Positions 25,892-38,818 of a DNA stretch of 64,000 nt are shown here, in pieces. Numbering within the stretch: the stretch's first letter is position 1; the number at the start of each line of letters is the position of its first letter. This DNA comes from Erythrophleum ivorense (taxonomy: Eukaryota; Streptophyta; Magnoliopsida; Fabales; Fabaceae), in the NCBI GenBank assembly GCA_026724425.1, contig JAIUCV010000567.1, forward strand, positions 310,001 to 374,000, written 5' to 3'. The translations under genes and the position numbers were made by a program. The notes beneath the pieces are model-generated. The model searched no databases. It was not told where the DNA came from and was given only the letters and a program-made list of their open reading frames with translations.

Positions 25892-28818
25892 TGTAACAAC
25901 CCAGAAAAAGGAAAGAAAAGAAAATAGAAAAGAAATGAGGAAAGGAAAGGAAAAGAGAAGCTAGAAAATTTTCGAAGAGTTGAGAAATTTCTAAGTCTCC
26001 TCGCCATAGCGAGATATGGAATCGCCATAGCGAGAATGCCTCTTCGCCGTAGCGAATATGTTCCTAGCTATAGCGAGTGCGGCATTCCATATAGAAACCA
26101 GTGAGTTGCTCGCCGTAGCGAAATTATTCCTAGCTATAGCGAGTGCGGCATTCCATATAGAGACCAGAGAGTTGCTCGCCATAGCGGCGCTATAGCGAAG
26201 GCAGAGGTCTGGAACAAACACGATCTCGCCGTAGCGACGCCATAGCGAAGGTAGAAGTCTGGAATAGACACGAGCTCGCCGTAGCGAGGGCACTAACTCG
26301 CTATAGCGAGAGCGGTCTAGAAAAGCGAGAAAAAGAGAATTTGACTTTTTGAAAGCTTCCAAATCTCTTCTTTCTTCTTCTAACCGACTCAAACTAGTCT
26401 TAGGAGAGCAAAGGGCGGAGGAGAGAGAGAGAAGCTGAAGAGAAGAGGAAAGCACAAGAAATGTATGAATTTTCATGGCTTCCTCTTAGTAAGTTGCCCT
26501 TCTCCCCTTTTCCCCTCTTTCTTACGGTTCAGATGATAGAAATGGTTAGGTCTTGAGTCTGGTTCAGAGGAGAGAGAGTGGGAAACCATTCTTGAGAGAG
26601 ATTAGAAGTAGATAGTCTTCTCTTTCTTGCTTTTCCCCTTTCTTAAGAGTTGAGAAAAGAGAGGGATAGCTCATGGACCCTAGAGTGAGGAAAGGCCTAG
26701 AGTGAGAAGCTCAGTAGAGCTAATTAGAAGAGACCCCTAGCTTAAGAATTGAGTATTAAACCATTAATTCCATGCTTTTGTGTGGTTAGGCTCAAGAGAA
26801 GCTCTCCCATCTAGAAGTTGTTGTGAAACCAACAAGGGAGGAGTCAAGTGTAAGAGCAAGTAGTGAATAGCCAGCAAGGTAATTCTCTCCACTTTCTCTC
26901 ATGCATAATTGTGTGTTTACATTGTCTTGCTTGTGTGTATGAATGATATGAGCTATGAGAAGTGTGTTAGCATGATTATGTGTTATGATTGAGATGATGT
27001 TTTAAATGATTGTTGGTTTTCTTGAGGAAATGGAAAAGCCAATAACCCTATAGCCAAGGTGAGGATGAGCCGAAGCCCTAAGTTGGTTGAGCCAGGTCTC
27101 CCAAAAGTGAGGTTGACTCCCAAAGAGTAAAGGGGAGTCTAAGTACCTCTAAAGTATGGGAAGGCAAATCCAAAAGCCATAAGGGAAGGGTGAGGCCAAT
27201 CCAAGTACTCAGCGAGCTCTTGAATGTTATCCATGGCCATTTCACATGTTTTAAATGTTTTCATCATGTTTTATATGCTAACATGCCATACATACATAAT
27301 GAGACTTGTTGCATGCAATATATGTATGTTTGAATGAGAGTTGAACTACTGAGATTCTCCGAATCTCACCCTCCCTCTCCACCATCCAAACATGCCAGGT
27401 GGCCCAAGTGAGATAAGGGATGGGAGCAACCACCACCAAGCATGAGGCTAGGGATAGAGATGAAGAAGAATGTAAAGTTTTCGTAATGCATTGTATATGA
27501 GAATTGTACATGAGATGTAAATGATGTACATGATGTAGTTCCTCATAGTTTTGTATTAATGATGAATGTATGAGAATGAGATTTATGATGAATGAAAGAG
27601 CATGGTTGAATGAGAAAGACCAATGATAGCCTAGTAAATATGGGTGCATAAGTGGGCATGGGACAGTGAGTTTCCTCAATCTGAGTTATTAGACACTTGA
27701 GGCATGATTGATAACTCCTATAGATGCTTTCTCATGTGCTCAAAGAGTCACAGAAGTAGAAAACTTAAGATGGGACCCCATTCGCCACACTTTTGGCCAA
27801 GAAAGGGCCATTTTGCATATGATGTCATAGAATAGCCATATGACCTCTTCTAGCCATGAGATTTGACATGGAACTAGAGTATGTTTAGAGCTTTCTGGGA
27901 AGCTAGAGTTCATGTCATTTAGAGGTCTATAGCATTTTCTATGAGCATTCAAAGTTGACATCAGAAATTCGGATTTCAGAAAATCACTGTTCATTTGGTC
28001 AGTTTTGAAATCAAGTCATCCGAGGGGCAAACGTAGTCCAATGGCTACGAAATTTTATACACAGAAACTAGATAGTCACAGTGACTTGTAGGAACTATAA
28101 GCACCTTATTTAGAGGTCTAGAGAGGAAGTTATGCAATTTCGGAGTTCCTGCCCAGAATCAGACACCCAACCAGACCCGAGGTACTGTTTCATCGGTTCC
28201 CGGGGAATTGGCTTAGTGAACTGATCTGAAGATATTTTTTTCCTCTAGCTAACATCCACATCTTTCCATAGAGATATAGTTTATGAGCATTGTATTTTTG
28301 TGGAATTAGTTAGACAATTTCAAAGTCCATATCAGTAAATTGTGACAGCAAAGAAGTCCCCTCTGACCAGTGAACTATTTTGATGTCAAACGCAGAATGA
28401 GTGAGAGATTGAGACTTCTAAGTATTTTTAGCATGAAGTAGACGTCTCAAGCTCTCTAGAATGACCCAGATCATACAGATACGATTTTTCTGCATTTAGT
28501 TATGAATTTCCAAAGTTAGCCCAGAAATGAAGCAAAATCTGCCCATAGCGAAAATGCATGTCTCTAATCCCTTCTTGCTTTCCATGAGTTTAAAGCATAT
28601 AGTAGGGATTGAAATAAGTCTCAAAAGAGTAATTGAGCATGAGGAAGGATAGAGAGAGCTCAACCGGTCCATATTACTTCTAAGTGGAGCTCTACCCACA
28701 CATAGTGCCATGGAGAGAGTAAGCAAGAGGTAGAGGACAGAGTCTCCCTTATGAGTTCCGCACCGCCCATATGGGCTAGAGGGCACGTTGGGTATGAGCT
28801 AGAGGTTAAGGTGTCACA
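25892..28818 (+). mobile_element. 2.9-kb solo LTR inside the gypsy relic (TATAG duplication)
   Basis: It starts TGTAACAACCC and ends GTGTCACA, with a perfect five-base duplication TATAG on both sides (25887-25891 and 28819-28823). The host element's gag lies before it and protease after it, so it landed in that element. No coding region, primer site or second LTR is visible inside, so it is best read as a single large LTR; LTRs of this length occur in plant chromoviruses of the Tekay/Del type, a guess here. It contains the TCGCYRTAGCGA cluster and A/G-rich tracts. Strand is taken from the TG start and is uncertain. Confidence 0.82.
26000..26310. repeat. Cluster of near-palindromic TCGCYRTAGCGA motifs
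   Basis: About a dozen copies of a 12-14 base near-palindrome lie in 310 bases: for example 26000-26013, 26022-26033, 26044-26055, 26110-26121, and a perfect 14-base palindrome CTCGCTATAGCGAG at 26297-26310. They sit in larger direct repeats: two 66-base units (from 26045 and 26111) and 50-base units (from 26177, 26227 and 26277). A lone related motif (CCCATAGCGAA) recurs near 28540 in the same LTR. Confidence 0.9.
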
Positions 28819-29399
28819 TATAGAAACAACCCCAGAACCAAGTGCAAGCCCCAATTACACTAATAAAGTCATTAACATCATTTCAACTCAATCCCACCAT
28901 ACCCAAAGAGATATTAAAAACTAATTATGAGAGGTAATGGCTATCAATGAAAACATCTGAGCCTTGCCTCAGCATCAATTTAAAATTATCACATTTTACA
29001 AAGAAGATTCTAACATAGTCGTTAACAATAAATATGATCCAATAGTCATAACTGCAACCATAGGCAATTGAAAGGTTTGAATCTTGGTTGACATTGAGGC
29101 TACAGTAAACATACTATAAGACAACACCTTGAAAGACATGGGCCTCTCCAAATTTGACTTCTAACCCACTAATAAATATATCCATAGGTTCGAATGTTAA
29201 GGCTACAAATTGAAGGAATGATAATGGTCCCCGTAACCTTAGAAGAAAGAGACCGTAAAGTTACAACTTTTACAGTTTTTAATATCATAAAGGCCTGATC
29301 GGCCTACCATGTGATCTTGGGATGAACAAACTAAAAGTAATAGTTTGTCTTTAAAGCCTTTTACTTAACTTTAGCACTCTTAGAAAGCTTTGCTATACA

Positions 29400-32300
29400 T
29401 TTTCCCACTAACAAACATTGCAAGTCTTATAATCTATCACCTGTATATTTGCTTTATCAATATCTTATATATATATATATATATGTAATGATTGCATTTA
29501 TGGGGTTGAAATGGTAATGAAAATATAAATGATGGATTAACTTATTTCTCCATATCCATAGTAGCTAACAAGTTGTTGAAAAAGGCTATATGCCAATAGA
29601 TGTTTGACCCATAGGAATTATTAAACTTCATATTGTTACTAATCCATTCTTGAATGTACCATATGAAGAACTCCATGTACTTGCTAGGATTCACTAATTT
29701 TCTCCATAAAGTAGCTAAATTCCTGTAATCCTATAAACAATGCAACGTCATTTTAAGTTCATCTTGGCAAGCAGGGCAAGTACTTATACTTTGAGACTAT
29801 TTATTTGTTCAACTTCTTATGACTAATCTACCATGTGCCACAATCCATACAAAAAGTTTTTTATGTTCTAAGGTCCTTTCCAATTCTAGAAACTTTTTCA
29901 ACAAGGGTTGGCTTCAGCATTGTTGTTGTTCTTTAGCATCTGGCAAGCACTACAAATTGAGAAAAAGCTTAGAAATCGATCTAGATCATCAATATGCATT
30001 GGAAGCAAGCTTTCTTTTCTTTGATCTACTATTTCATTAAGGAGTAAGTTGGAAAAACAAATTCAATCCCTAATAACCATTTTCATTCACATAATTTGCT
30101 ATTCTTTTTGTTAAAATCTTCATCTGGGATAGCTATAGCATAATTAGAAAGCATAGCTTCACATGAGATCTATCTATCCCTCTAAAAAGCTTATTGTCCC
30201 TCAATTTTAAACGTCCCATTTGATCCCTTTATGAAAATTTGGCTAAATATTAGATAAATTTTTTCAGAGACTGAACATAGTAGTCTTTGCTCTACACCCT
30301 AGTGCTACTTTTATACCCCTTTCATATTTCCCTTCTAAAACATGAGCCTAAAGGTTATTTTTGTTTAAACAAAGTCCCCATTGTCATTTCATAAGAAAGG
30401 GATCATTAAAATAGGCTAATTTAAGGAATTTGAGGCCTCTCATGCTTGCCAAAAAGCATATTTTATTCTATAAGACAAGACAAGCTTTCTTTTGCCATTG
30501 AAGTCTCCCCAAATGAAATTTGTTTTAGCCTTTTTGATCTTGTTCACAATATTCAAGGGGATTTTTGCATTTTGTATGCTGTACACCATTGAAAATAACA
30601 TTTTTTAGCATAAATCACACATCTTAGACTTTATCAAGTATGTGAAAGAATTGGTCCTTTATTGCTCTTCCATGCTATGTTTTAACTCCCAAATGTTTTA
30701 CCATGCTAGAAACATGTTTGAAACCACTTTTTTAAACAATAGACTACTTAATGTCTTCACTTACATTTTTGGGGAAAAATATTGAGGTTTTCATCTGACA
30801 TTTTTTCCCATAGAGGTTATTGAACACATTTAAACACTTCATAATGATATTTTATAATACCAGTTTCTGCAAAGAGAATAAGGTCGTGAGCAAAAATAAG
30901 ATGTGAAATAAAAGGACTATTCTTACCTACTCTCATTAGTTTCCAATTGCCTTTTTTTACCTTATTAAGAATTATGCTAGATAGTTTTTCAATGCACAAA
31001 ACAAAAATGTAAGGTGAAAAAAAGGCTACCTTATCTAATGCTCTTAGTGGGGGTGAATTGCTTAGACTATTGTCATTCCACAACAAGTTAAAAGATGTTG
31101 AAAAGGTGCATGCCACAAATGAAATAGTCCATCAATTAATTTCTGAAAAAAATTTATTAATAAAACCCCATTTTAATGGATCATAAGCCCTTTTAAGATT
31201 CACCTTAATTGCCATGAAATATTTTTTGCCTTTCATATAATTCATTAAATGCACCATCTCTTCAGCATTAATGATGTTGTCTTGGATATTACGTCCTAAG
31301 AGAAAGCTAACTTGATTAGAGGAAATAATGTTAGGTTGGACAACTTTCAATCTATTCACCATAGTTTTAGTTATGCCTTTATATAAGACCACTTTTGGGA
31401 TTAGGACCAACAAGGTGATATTAATCTCTATTATGAAATGCAATTCCTGCTATGCTAAAGAAATGAAATTAATAACACTCTTACCAATAACTCTTCAATT
31501 AAATTTGTGGAAGGTAGCTAAAAACCCATATTTCCCCACAACTTTCTAAGACTTCACAAAGAAAAAAACTTTTAATTTTTCCTCTCTTTTTGTCACATGA
31601 TCAAAAGCTTGGTTAGGATAGAAATTACATTCATGCCACCTCATGGTCACCTATTCATATTGATCTCCTAAGCTTTTAGATTTAAGTAGGTTTTAGTAAA
31701 AGTTAAAAAACATTTGAACCAATTCTTGATGATCCTCAATCTAAATTTCATTCAATTTTCTAATGGCCATTGTCTTGTTATGTCTTCTTGAATCACTATT
31801 TTAGTATGGCAAAAATGGGTATTCCTGTCACCACTCTGAATCCATTCACTTTTAGACTTTTGGAACCACATAATTTCTTTCTATTGGAGGACCTCTTTAA
31901 ACTTTTTCTTTAGTTTAAACTCCAATCCCTCAAGGTAAGACCTATTACCCCTTTATAGAGAGTTTTAATTCCTTCAATTCTAGCTAGGATCATTTTTCCC
32001 CTTTCCTATTGATATTTCCAAAAACCTCACTATTCCATATCTAAAGATTAAGAATGATGTCTTTCAAAGAAATATAAACTTTTTGTTTAGCACACCAATT
32101 TTCCTTAAGGAAATCTTAGAAATTCTTATGTTGAGGCCAAGCTTTCTTAAAAAGAAAGGGCTTGTTATAACTATGGACATTATTGGTTTCTATGATTACC
32201 ATAATAGGATGTTAGTTAAATTCTATTTTGGGGAGAACTTTAACAAATGGCCTCATCAAATTGATATCCCTAGGACATGTTACACAAAGTCTTATTAAAT

Positions 32301-32891
32301 CTTTACACACCTTTTAAAAAAAATCATGAATAAGCCCCTTCCAAGTGAACTATGATCCAATATTACTTAAATCAATCATATTGCATCTTTCAATCTATCT
32401 TTGAAACTCATATCATTTGTTTAAGTTATCCAGAGCACCACCTTTCTTCCTACTAGGGTGAGCGATTTCACTAAAGTCCCAAATAGCAAGATAAAATCCT
32501 TACATATTTGATCTAACATCCTTTAGTTGCTTTTATGTTCTACCTTGATTATGTTCTTAAAGGGCTAGCATAGATATATGTAAACCACCAATATATTCCA
32601 CCATTTTCTACAATATTTACATGAAGAAATAAAAGGCCCTAGAGTTGTAATTTAATATCAATATTATGATTATTCCAAAGGAGCCAAATGCCTCTAATGA
32701 AACCATTTTCTTCTTCTATCAATGGATATTTAAAATCTAATTACTTGATTACTTTAGCAACTCCTTTCCTCACTTATTCTTGTTTCCATAAGGATCATTA
32801 AATAAGATGAATAATTTCTTAATTGTTCTTTGCACACTCTAGCAAACTTCAAGCTAGCAGCACCTCTACAGTTTCATGAAACTATTTTCAT
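29400..32891 (-). pseudogene. LINE ORF2 remnant (endonuclease / reverse transcriptase)
   Basis: Endonuclease start at ATG 32891: MKIVS, then a stop where Trp is expected, then NCRGAASLKFARVCKEQL and METRIS, a clear plant LINE endonuclease N-terminus. Reverse transcriptase blocks lie at 31443-31132 (LIPK, TMVNRLK, NQVSFLLGRNIQDNI, KRAYDPLKWGFI) and 31116-30817 (SHLIFAHDLILFAE). The catalytic FADD box reads FAHD, and the first catalytic Asp block reads KVNL. A Cys-rich STCPACQDELK near 29770 fits the terminal zinc region. Stops and shifts throughout. Confidence 0.8.
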
Positions 32892-32999
32892 AACAAATAT
32901 AATAACAAGGGTGAAGAAAAAGCTTCATCACACATTCCATACTAAATCTACAAGTTGTATAGGATTTATTTTGGATTTACCCTTAGAGTCTATCTCTAA

Positions 33000-34663
33000 A
33001 GAAACTATATTCTTGCCTAGGTTTGATAATAACAACTTATTATGATTAGTACTCTTCTGGCCATGATTGCTTTTCAAGTTAGATGGCTGAGTCATTTTAC
33101 TTTGGGTTATAAGATCAACAATTGCCTTGCTTGCTTGCTTGATTTAGGACCATTAATTTCAAAAGACTTGGTTAGGAATAGGTTAATAATCCATGGATTT
33201 GAAGATTGCCTAGATTTATTAAAGAGCAATTTTTTTCATCATCAAGTGATTCATATTGGGTTTTTGTACTGAGTTTCTTGTAAATTTCTTGCTCATATTA
33301 TTACTCTTAGTCTTGAATTGGCCCAAACTGTCTTTAACATTTAACATCTCCTCATTGCTCCCTGTAGGCCACTCTTTATCATTTAAGTTCTCCTTTAAGC
33401 TCCTTCTATTATTTCTTAGGCCTAATCCATTAAAGGAATCACTGATCAGGCCCTTTTAACTTTCCATGTGTGGCACATTGGGATTAACATTCTTAGCATT
33501 ATCGCTTTCTTCAACATTACTCTCACCATTTAGGATGGAAAATCTAGAAATACATCTAATGTTATCAAGATGTTCTCTAGCTACAAACATATATCCCTTT
33601 TCTCTGTTGTTGAAATCCCTAGATTTATTCCATCTTCCATACCTAGCCTTTTAGGCCATTATCCATGGGTTAAAAGATGATATTGTAACTTTTTGTCTTT
33701 ATCTGTCTAGTGGCAACATTGCTTATCTCTTCCTTTCTTTTTTCTTGAACACTAGGCACTCCTCGAGCATATACCCATACTTTCCACTTTCAAAACAAAT
33801 GAAGTGCAATCCTTTATATTTATATGCATTTCCTTTCCTTCAATATAGTAGGCTAGTTGTAAGGGCTTAATAAGATGTACTTTAGTCAACTTTCAGAGTT
33901 GTCCCAATAAGACTCCAAACCTTGTGAAGAAGTTTATTATTATAAAGCTCAATTTGGAAGTCTATAAGCCTTACCTAAGTAGCACCTAATCAATAGTGGT
34001 AGTATTAGGGTCAAAATCTTGTTACCATCTATAAATATATAAGTAATTATCCAAAATAACCCACAATCCACCTTTAAGAATAAATTAAAAAAATCCTCAA
34101 TTAAATCAAATTTAACTAAAAAAAATTGTTTCAATGTCAACTAAAGCTAACTTCCCATATTAGGCCCAAACTTGATCAAGCTTTTTCTTCAAGAAATTGA
34201 ATCTAACTATTTTGCTTAATAGCTTCACAAGTAGAAAGGTATGAAATGTTCTAGCCATCTAACACAGCTCTTCCTCAAGGATTCCAATCTTACATTTTGG
34301 GCTATTGACATCTTTAATCATTTATTCTTTAGCATTATGATCCTCTTCGTCAAATCTTGGCAATTATGATTCTACAAGTTTATCCTTGTCAAATTGTTGT
34401 AAGAAGCTAGCATTCCGCATCTCCCTTTCCCTATTCTTAATTAATTTATCCCTCTAAGAACTTTGACCTTCATTGTTACTTCTTTCTTGTCCTAAAATCT
34501 CCCTCCAATCTTTCGTTTGGTATCATGGAAGCCTCTCCAAAGAAACCCAATCCTTCAACCTTTCTAAGTTTATGATTTTGATCCATCATCTCCTTTGTTG
34601 GTGCATTTTTTCATCCTTTACTACTGTAATCACCATCTCTTTTTGCCCATCCTCTGCCATCAT
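33000..34663 (-). pseudogene. LINE ORF1 remnant (nucleic-acid-binding protein)
   Basis: Likely start ATG 34663 (MMAEDGQKEMVIT). Broken frames follow with LPRFDEEDHN-like text typical of plant LINE ORF1. Near 33740-33800 there is a knuckle-like ICFESGKYGYMLEEC, in which the second Cys and the His of the usual C-x2-C-x4-H-x4-C are replaced by Ser and Tyr. The function in intact elements is RNA binding. Confidence 0.65.
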
Positions 34664-34699
34664 AATTGTCTTTTCTATCACTCTTAATAGTCATTAGGT

Positions 34700-37600
34700 T
34701 TTCAACTTAACATATTATTTTTCACATAAAATAAATAATATTGAAGTAAAATTTTTTAGAAATTTATTTTTTTAATGTTACATTATCAATTGAAAAATAA
34801 TTTATCCTTAGAAATATTTTGGACAAAATGAAGTTTAGTTGCAAGACATTTTTTTAGTTTCAAGAAAGGATAATATAATTTTTCATAATAGAGGATAAGA
34901 CTATTTAATTAAGCTATCCCACAAAGAATAAAGAAAAATTTACTTAAATAATTTTTAGGTTTAATTTTCATTTACCTAAAAATCATTTTGTCTATTTTCA
35001 CCTCTTTCCAACATAAATGCAATTGCAACCAAATCAAGTATATGCCATATTTTTTATGGCATAAACCATAATTGTGGAAGTAAAATGATGATAGACAAGA
35101 CTTGGATTTTTTAAAATGTTTATTATTAGTTTTTCAATAAAAACATACACGTGAGTTTTTTTTACATCAATTATATATTGTTAAATAATAAAAATGCTCA
35201 ATTTATTAGCTTTTTTATTGAGATAACAAATATAACCCCGTTACTCATTATCTATTTATTTAGTTAATTTCACATCACATAAATTAAAATTTTAAAATTT
35301 ATGGTAATTAAGTAAAGAGGTTATGTAGATCTAAACTTTTTTTGATAATCTTTCTTATATATATATAAGTCATTACATAGTTAGACTAGTCAAAAGATTT
35401 CATAAAGTTGGTTACAAAGCCCTATTCATCAAAACACTATTCTAGTCAAATCAAGGAACCAATATTTGCATAGATACAATAAAAAGGGAGGGGGTTATAT
35501 GATTTCTACGTCATTTTTGTTGGGAGTCCTAAACAACAATCATGTAATCTTATATAATAAAAATCTATTGCTTGTCCTTATTCAAACCAGACCATTTCAT
35601 ATTAACAATGACTTGCACTTAGCCTACATTGTGCACATTTACTTACATCCATTCAATTTCTACCATAAAATTGAAAGTCAACATTGTCATGGACTAAATT
35701 TGAACACTATGCCAATTATGTGGGAATTTAAAATTCTCAGTAAGAGACAATAAATTTTGAAAATTTGTAATGGTTCAGTTACTATATATGCAAAAAAAAT
35801 GTTTTTGTTTACCCTTCTTTAACATATGAAAATAGAAAAACAATTAACAATGCTTTAAAACATCTAGATGCAACAATTTAACAAAATCTACCACTTATGT
35901 CATAAAAGTATATTTATCCACATCATATAATACCATACATGTAACTTATTCACTATATAAGCTAGACTTATTTACTATGAGCATCTGTGGTTCAATATAA
36001 AATAATATATTACATATTAGAAATTTCATAGCTGAAGTAGCATTCAAATTCTAGTCAATATATTGGCATAACAGAGTGAATACATGTAAATGCTGTAAAT
36101 ATTCATTCTAAGGAAACTTAGATTATCTCTCTTAATAGTGTTATTTGTATTTCTATACGGACTACACTAAGCATTCCATACAACTTGATGCAGACTTAGG
36201 TTTTCAAAATTCCATAAGCAATAAATCCTATATCCCATACTACTTGATGTAAAGCCTAGGTTTTAAGCATAATTAACAAAAAAGAACTACTCTCCTTTAA
36301 CTTGCATATCATGAAAATGTGTTAATACATAACATATCTATATTATCATGGACAAGAAGCTTGATTGCATAACATGTTAGGGTGCCTCCTAGAGTAGATC
36401 CACATAACCCTTAACAATCAAAACTCTATCCTATGAGAAACCTGTCTCATAGGGACCATCTCTTATTAGGATTCAATTCTTAGCATTCTTGTACTAATGA
36501 TTTTATGAAAATAACATATCTATATTATCATGGACAAGAAACTTGATTGCATAAAATGTTAGGGTGCCTCCTAGAGTGGATTCACATAACCTTTAACAAT
36601 CAAAACTCTATCCCATGAGAAACCTGTCTCCTAGAGACCATCTCTTATCAGGATTCAATTCTTAGCATTCTTGTACTAATGATTTTATGAAAATAACATT
36701 TCCTTTCTTATCTCAACTACTCAATTTTACACCTTACAAATCATAAGTATGATCATTAAACTATACACACCAATCATACAAACCTCAGTCTATATTCATA
36801 AGCATAGTAAGTCTAGATATCATACTCTATGATAAATTAGATAAACCAAATGCACATAATAAATCATATACACACACACACACACACACATAATTGACCA
36901 TAATAGTCAAATATTCTAGCACAAATTTTAAGGGAACCATTTTTCCTATTAGCATTTTTCTGCTATCTTCAGTGTTTTATAAGGTCTTGGTCCATATTAG
37001 TTCCATCCATGTATAGGTCATCCATGTTAAGGTCATTTGTGTCATAGTCATCCATGCAAGGTAAATAGTCCAAGGTTGAGTCATCTTTGCATGGAAAATA
37101 GTTTGTGTCAAGATACTTGTCGTATTATGCAATTTCATAAATATACAAGTCACTCAAGTAACAAACTAAAGAGTCAGTATTGTTTCCACAAGGAAAGAAA
37201 TCAATTACTAATTATCTAAATTTATCCTATTATTTAAATTTTTTGATTGAATTGAAATTAATTTATGTAAATTTAAAATAATAAAATACTCTAAATAAGT
37301 ACTAGCTATTAATAAAAAGGTTCTAGAATTTAAAATCCTGCCCTAAATATCACTTAGAATGAACTCTTGTAGTTAAACTTAATTAGGTTCATGGAAATTC
37401 TACTAATATAAATAAAATTCTTTCTCAAGATAAATTGTTGTACTTATATTAAGGCTATGTCTACTTTCATGATCATACATTAATATAAACCTATTACATA
37501 TAAGGAATTAGTACAACTAGTTGCAAGCCACTTAAATGCAATTCATTTTTTTATAAAATTATCATCTAAGTCTATTGCTCTTATGATCTATATTGCAATT

Positions 37601-38818
37601 AACCTCTTGTTTCTCTCATAATACATCAAATAAACGGTGGCTATTCCTTCATAAATAAGAGAAAGAAAGCAATTGATTAAACTAATTAAAATAGTTACAA
37701 GAGCGTCCCAAATTCAACTTAGTTAATAAAGAGATTTATTTAAATTCTAGATAAAAGATTTAGCTACACATGATGAAATTCAATAAATAAAGAACAATAG
37801 AGTTTGACAGATTCATAATTTAGAAACTAAGAAAAAGAAAAGGTAAAGAAGAAAAATCATTGATGAATTCGAGTGATTCTTTAATGTGAGCTTTAAATTT
37901 TCAGTGGCTCTTAGTGTTTTTCCTCTGAATCATCTCTATTTCTTTGTATTTCTCTGTCTCTAGGGTTCTTCTTTGGCCTTCCTTTTAAAATTCTCCAGTT
38001 GTCTTAACAAAAAGCCTTCTTTTTAGTTAGACACAAGCTACCCATGTTGACATCACCTAGTTACATGGTTTACCATGTTCAACTCTATCTGGGTGCATCT
38101 TTTTGCTCAAATTCACATGGCTATGTGATTCCATTAGTCAAAATTTCCTTATTTTACATGTCTAAGTTCCCCCACACAATTAATCCATATTTCTTGCTAA
38201 ATAAGTTGGATTTCCAACTACTTTACTCATGCTTTTTCCATTTCTGATTGTTTCTAGTTATATCCAATATAAGATACTTAAAAACTCAGAAATTGAACTT
38301 AATTACTTACTTAAATATCAAGAAAAGTATGACAATTTTTGCACTTATCAGTACTCCATTGCTGAGGTTACTTATGAATGGGATTCTAAAAACACTCTTT
38401 GCTCAACGAAATTAGTGGAAATTTACTTAAGATTTTCAATGCTCAAAGAGAATTTTATGAGGTAATTAAATCTTTAAACATGTATAAATATTCAAGCATT
38501 CAAACATACAACAATTCAACCCATATATCTTAAGAAATTCCATTGTTTTCTGTTATTGAAAGATCACATGGCCCATGAGCATCCACACAGTTAGGTCATA
38601 TGATTTTAAAGCTCAAATAGTGCAAAAATATATGACAAATTACACAACCTGTGTGTTGTGACATGGCCAAGCTATGTCCTCTAGGTGGTTGTTGCACAAC
38701 CTGTGTTGAACAACACAACTAGGCTATGTAATAAACCCCTGTATAGCAAAATGAACTGTAACTTTTCCAAATTTTAATCTCCAACCTAGCCAAGCCATCC
38801 TACATGTTTATTTCTAAA
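34700..38818. other. AT-rich intergenic DNA and possible old LTR sequence
   Basis: No gene recognised. At about 38090-38760 there are inverted CACATGGCTATGTG-type motifs (for example at 38116, 38572 and 38670) of the sort found in some plant gypsy LTRs, but I could not find LTR ends. A direct duplication is listed separately. Confidence 0.4.
36331..36694. repeat. Tandem duplication, two 182-base copies
   Basis: Copy 1 (36331-36512) and copy 2 (36513-36694) both begin AACATATCTATATTATCATG and run to ATGATTTTATGAAAAT with few differences, so the duplication is fairly recent. Noncoding. Confidence 0.92.

Larger units (their letters stand above)
24096..29380 (+). mobile_element. Decayed Ty3/gypsy retrotransposon (gag and protease remains), split by a solo LTR
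   Basis: Several frames on the plus strand, broken by stops and frameshifts, give gag-like text around 25040-25290 (LKDKVRMWFNNFPWNSI, then SQLAEHFLTQF and KDESLEDYVKLLNE), the retrotransposon gag core. A possible gag start is ATG 24096. After the inserted LTR, 28980-29370 gives a protease region (VITATIGN, ILVDIEATVNIL, MGLSKF, AYHVILG) of the long-gag Ty3/gypsy kind. The active-site Asp-Ser/Thr-Gly is replaced by Asp-Ile-Glu. No reverse transcriptase follows; LINE sequence begins instead. Limits are approximate. Confidence 0.6.
29400..34690 (-). mobile_element. Dead L1-type LINE (non-LTR retrotransposon)
   Basis: Read on the minus strand, this has the order of a plant L1 LINE: ORF1 with a CCHC-like knuckle, then ORF2 with endonuclease, reverse transcriptase and a C-terminal zinc region. 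All frames are interrupted. The 3' end near 29400-29490 is uncertain (a TA microsatellite lies at about 29466-29484), as is the 5' end near 34690. I saw no clear target-site duplication. Confidence 0.8.

Noticed and set aside
26000..26310. CRISPR-like regular array
   Set aside because: Repeat spacing is irregular, the 'spacers' are themselves repeated, and the setting is a plant retrotransposon LTR.
25991..26476. 161-codon minus-strand open frame with repeated SNSLVSIWNAALAIARN
   Set aside because: The repetition comes from the 66-base DNA repeats in the solo LTR, and nothing else supports a gene.
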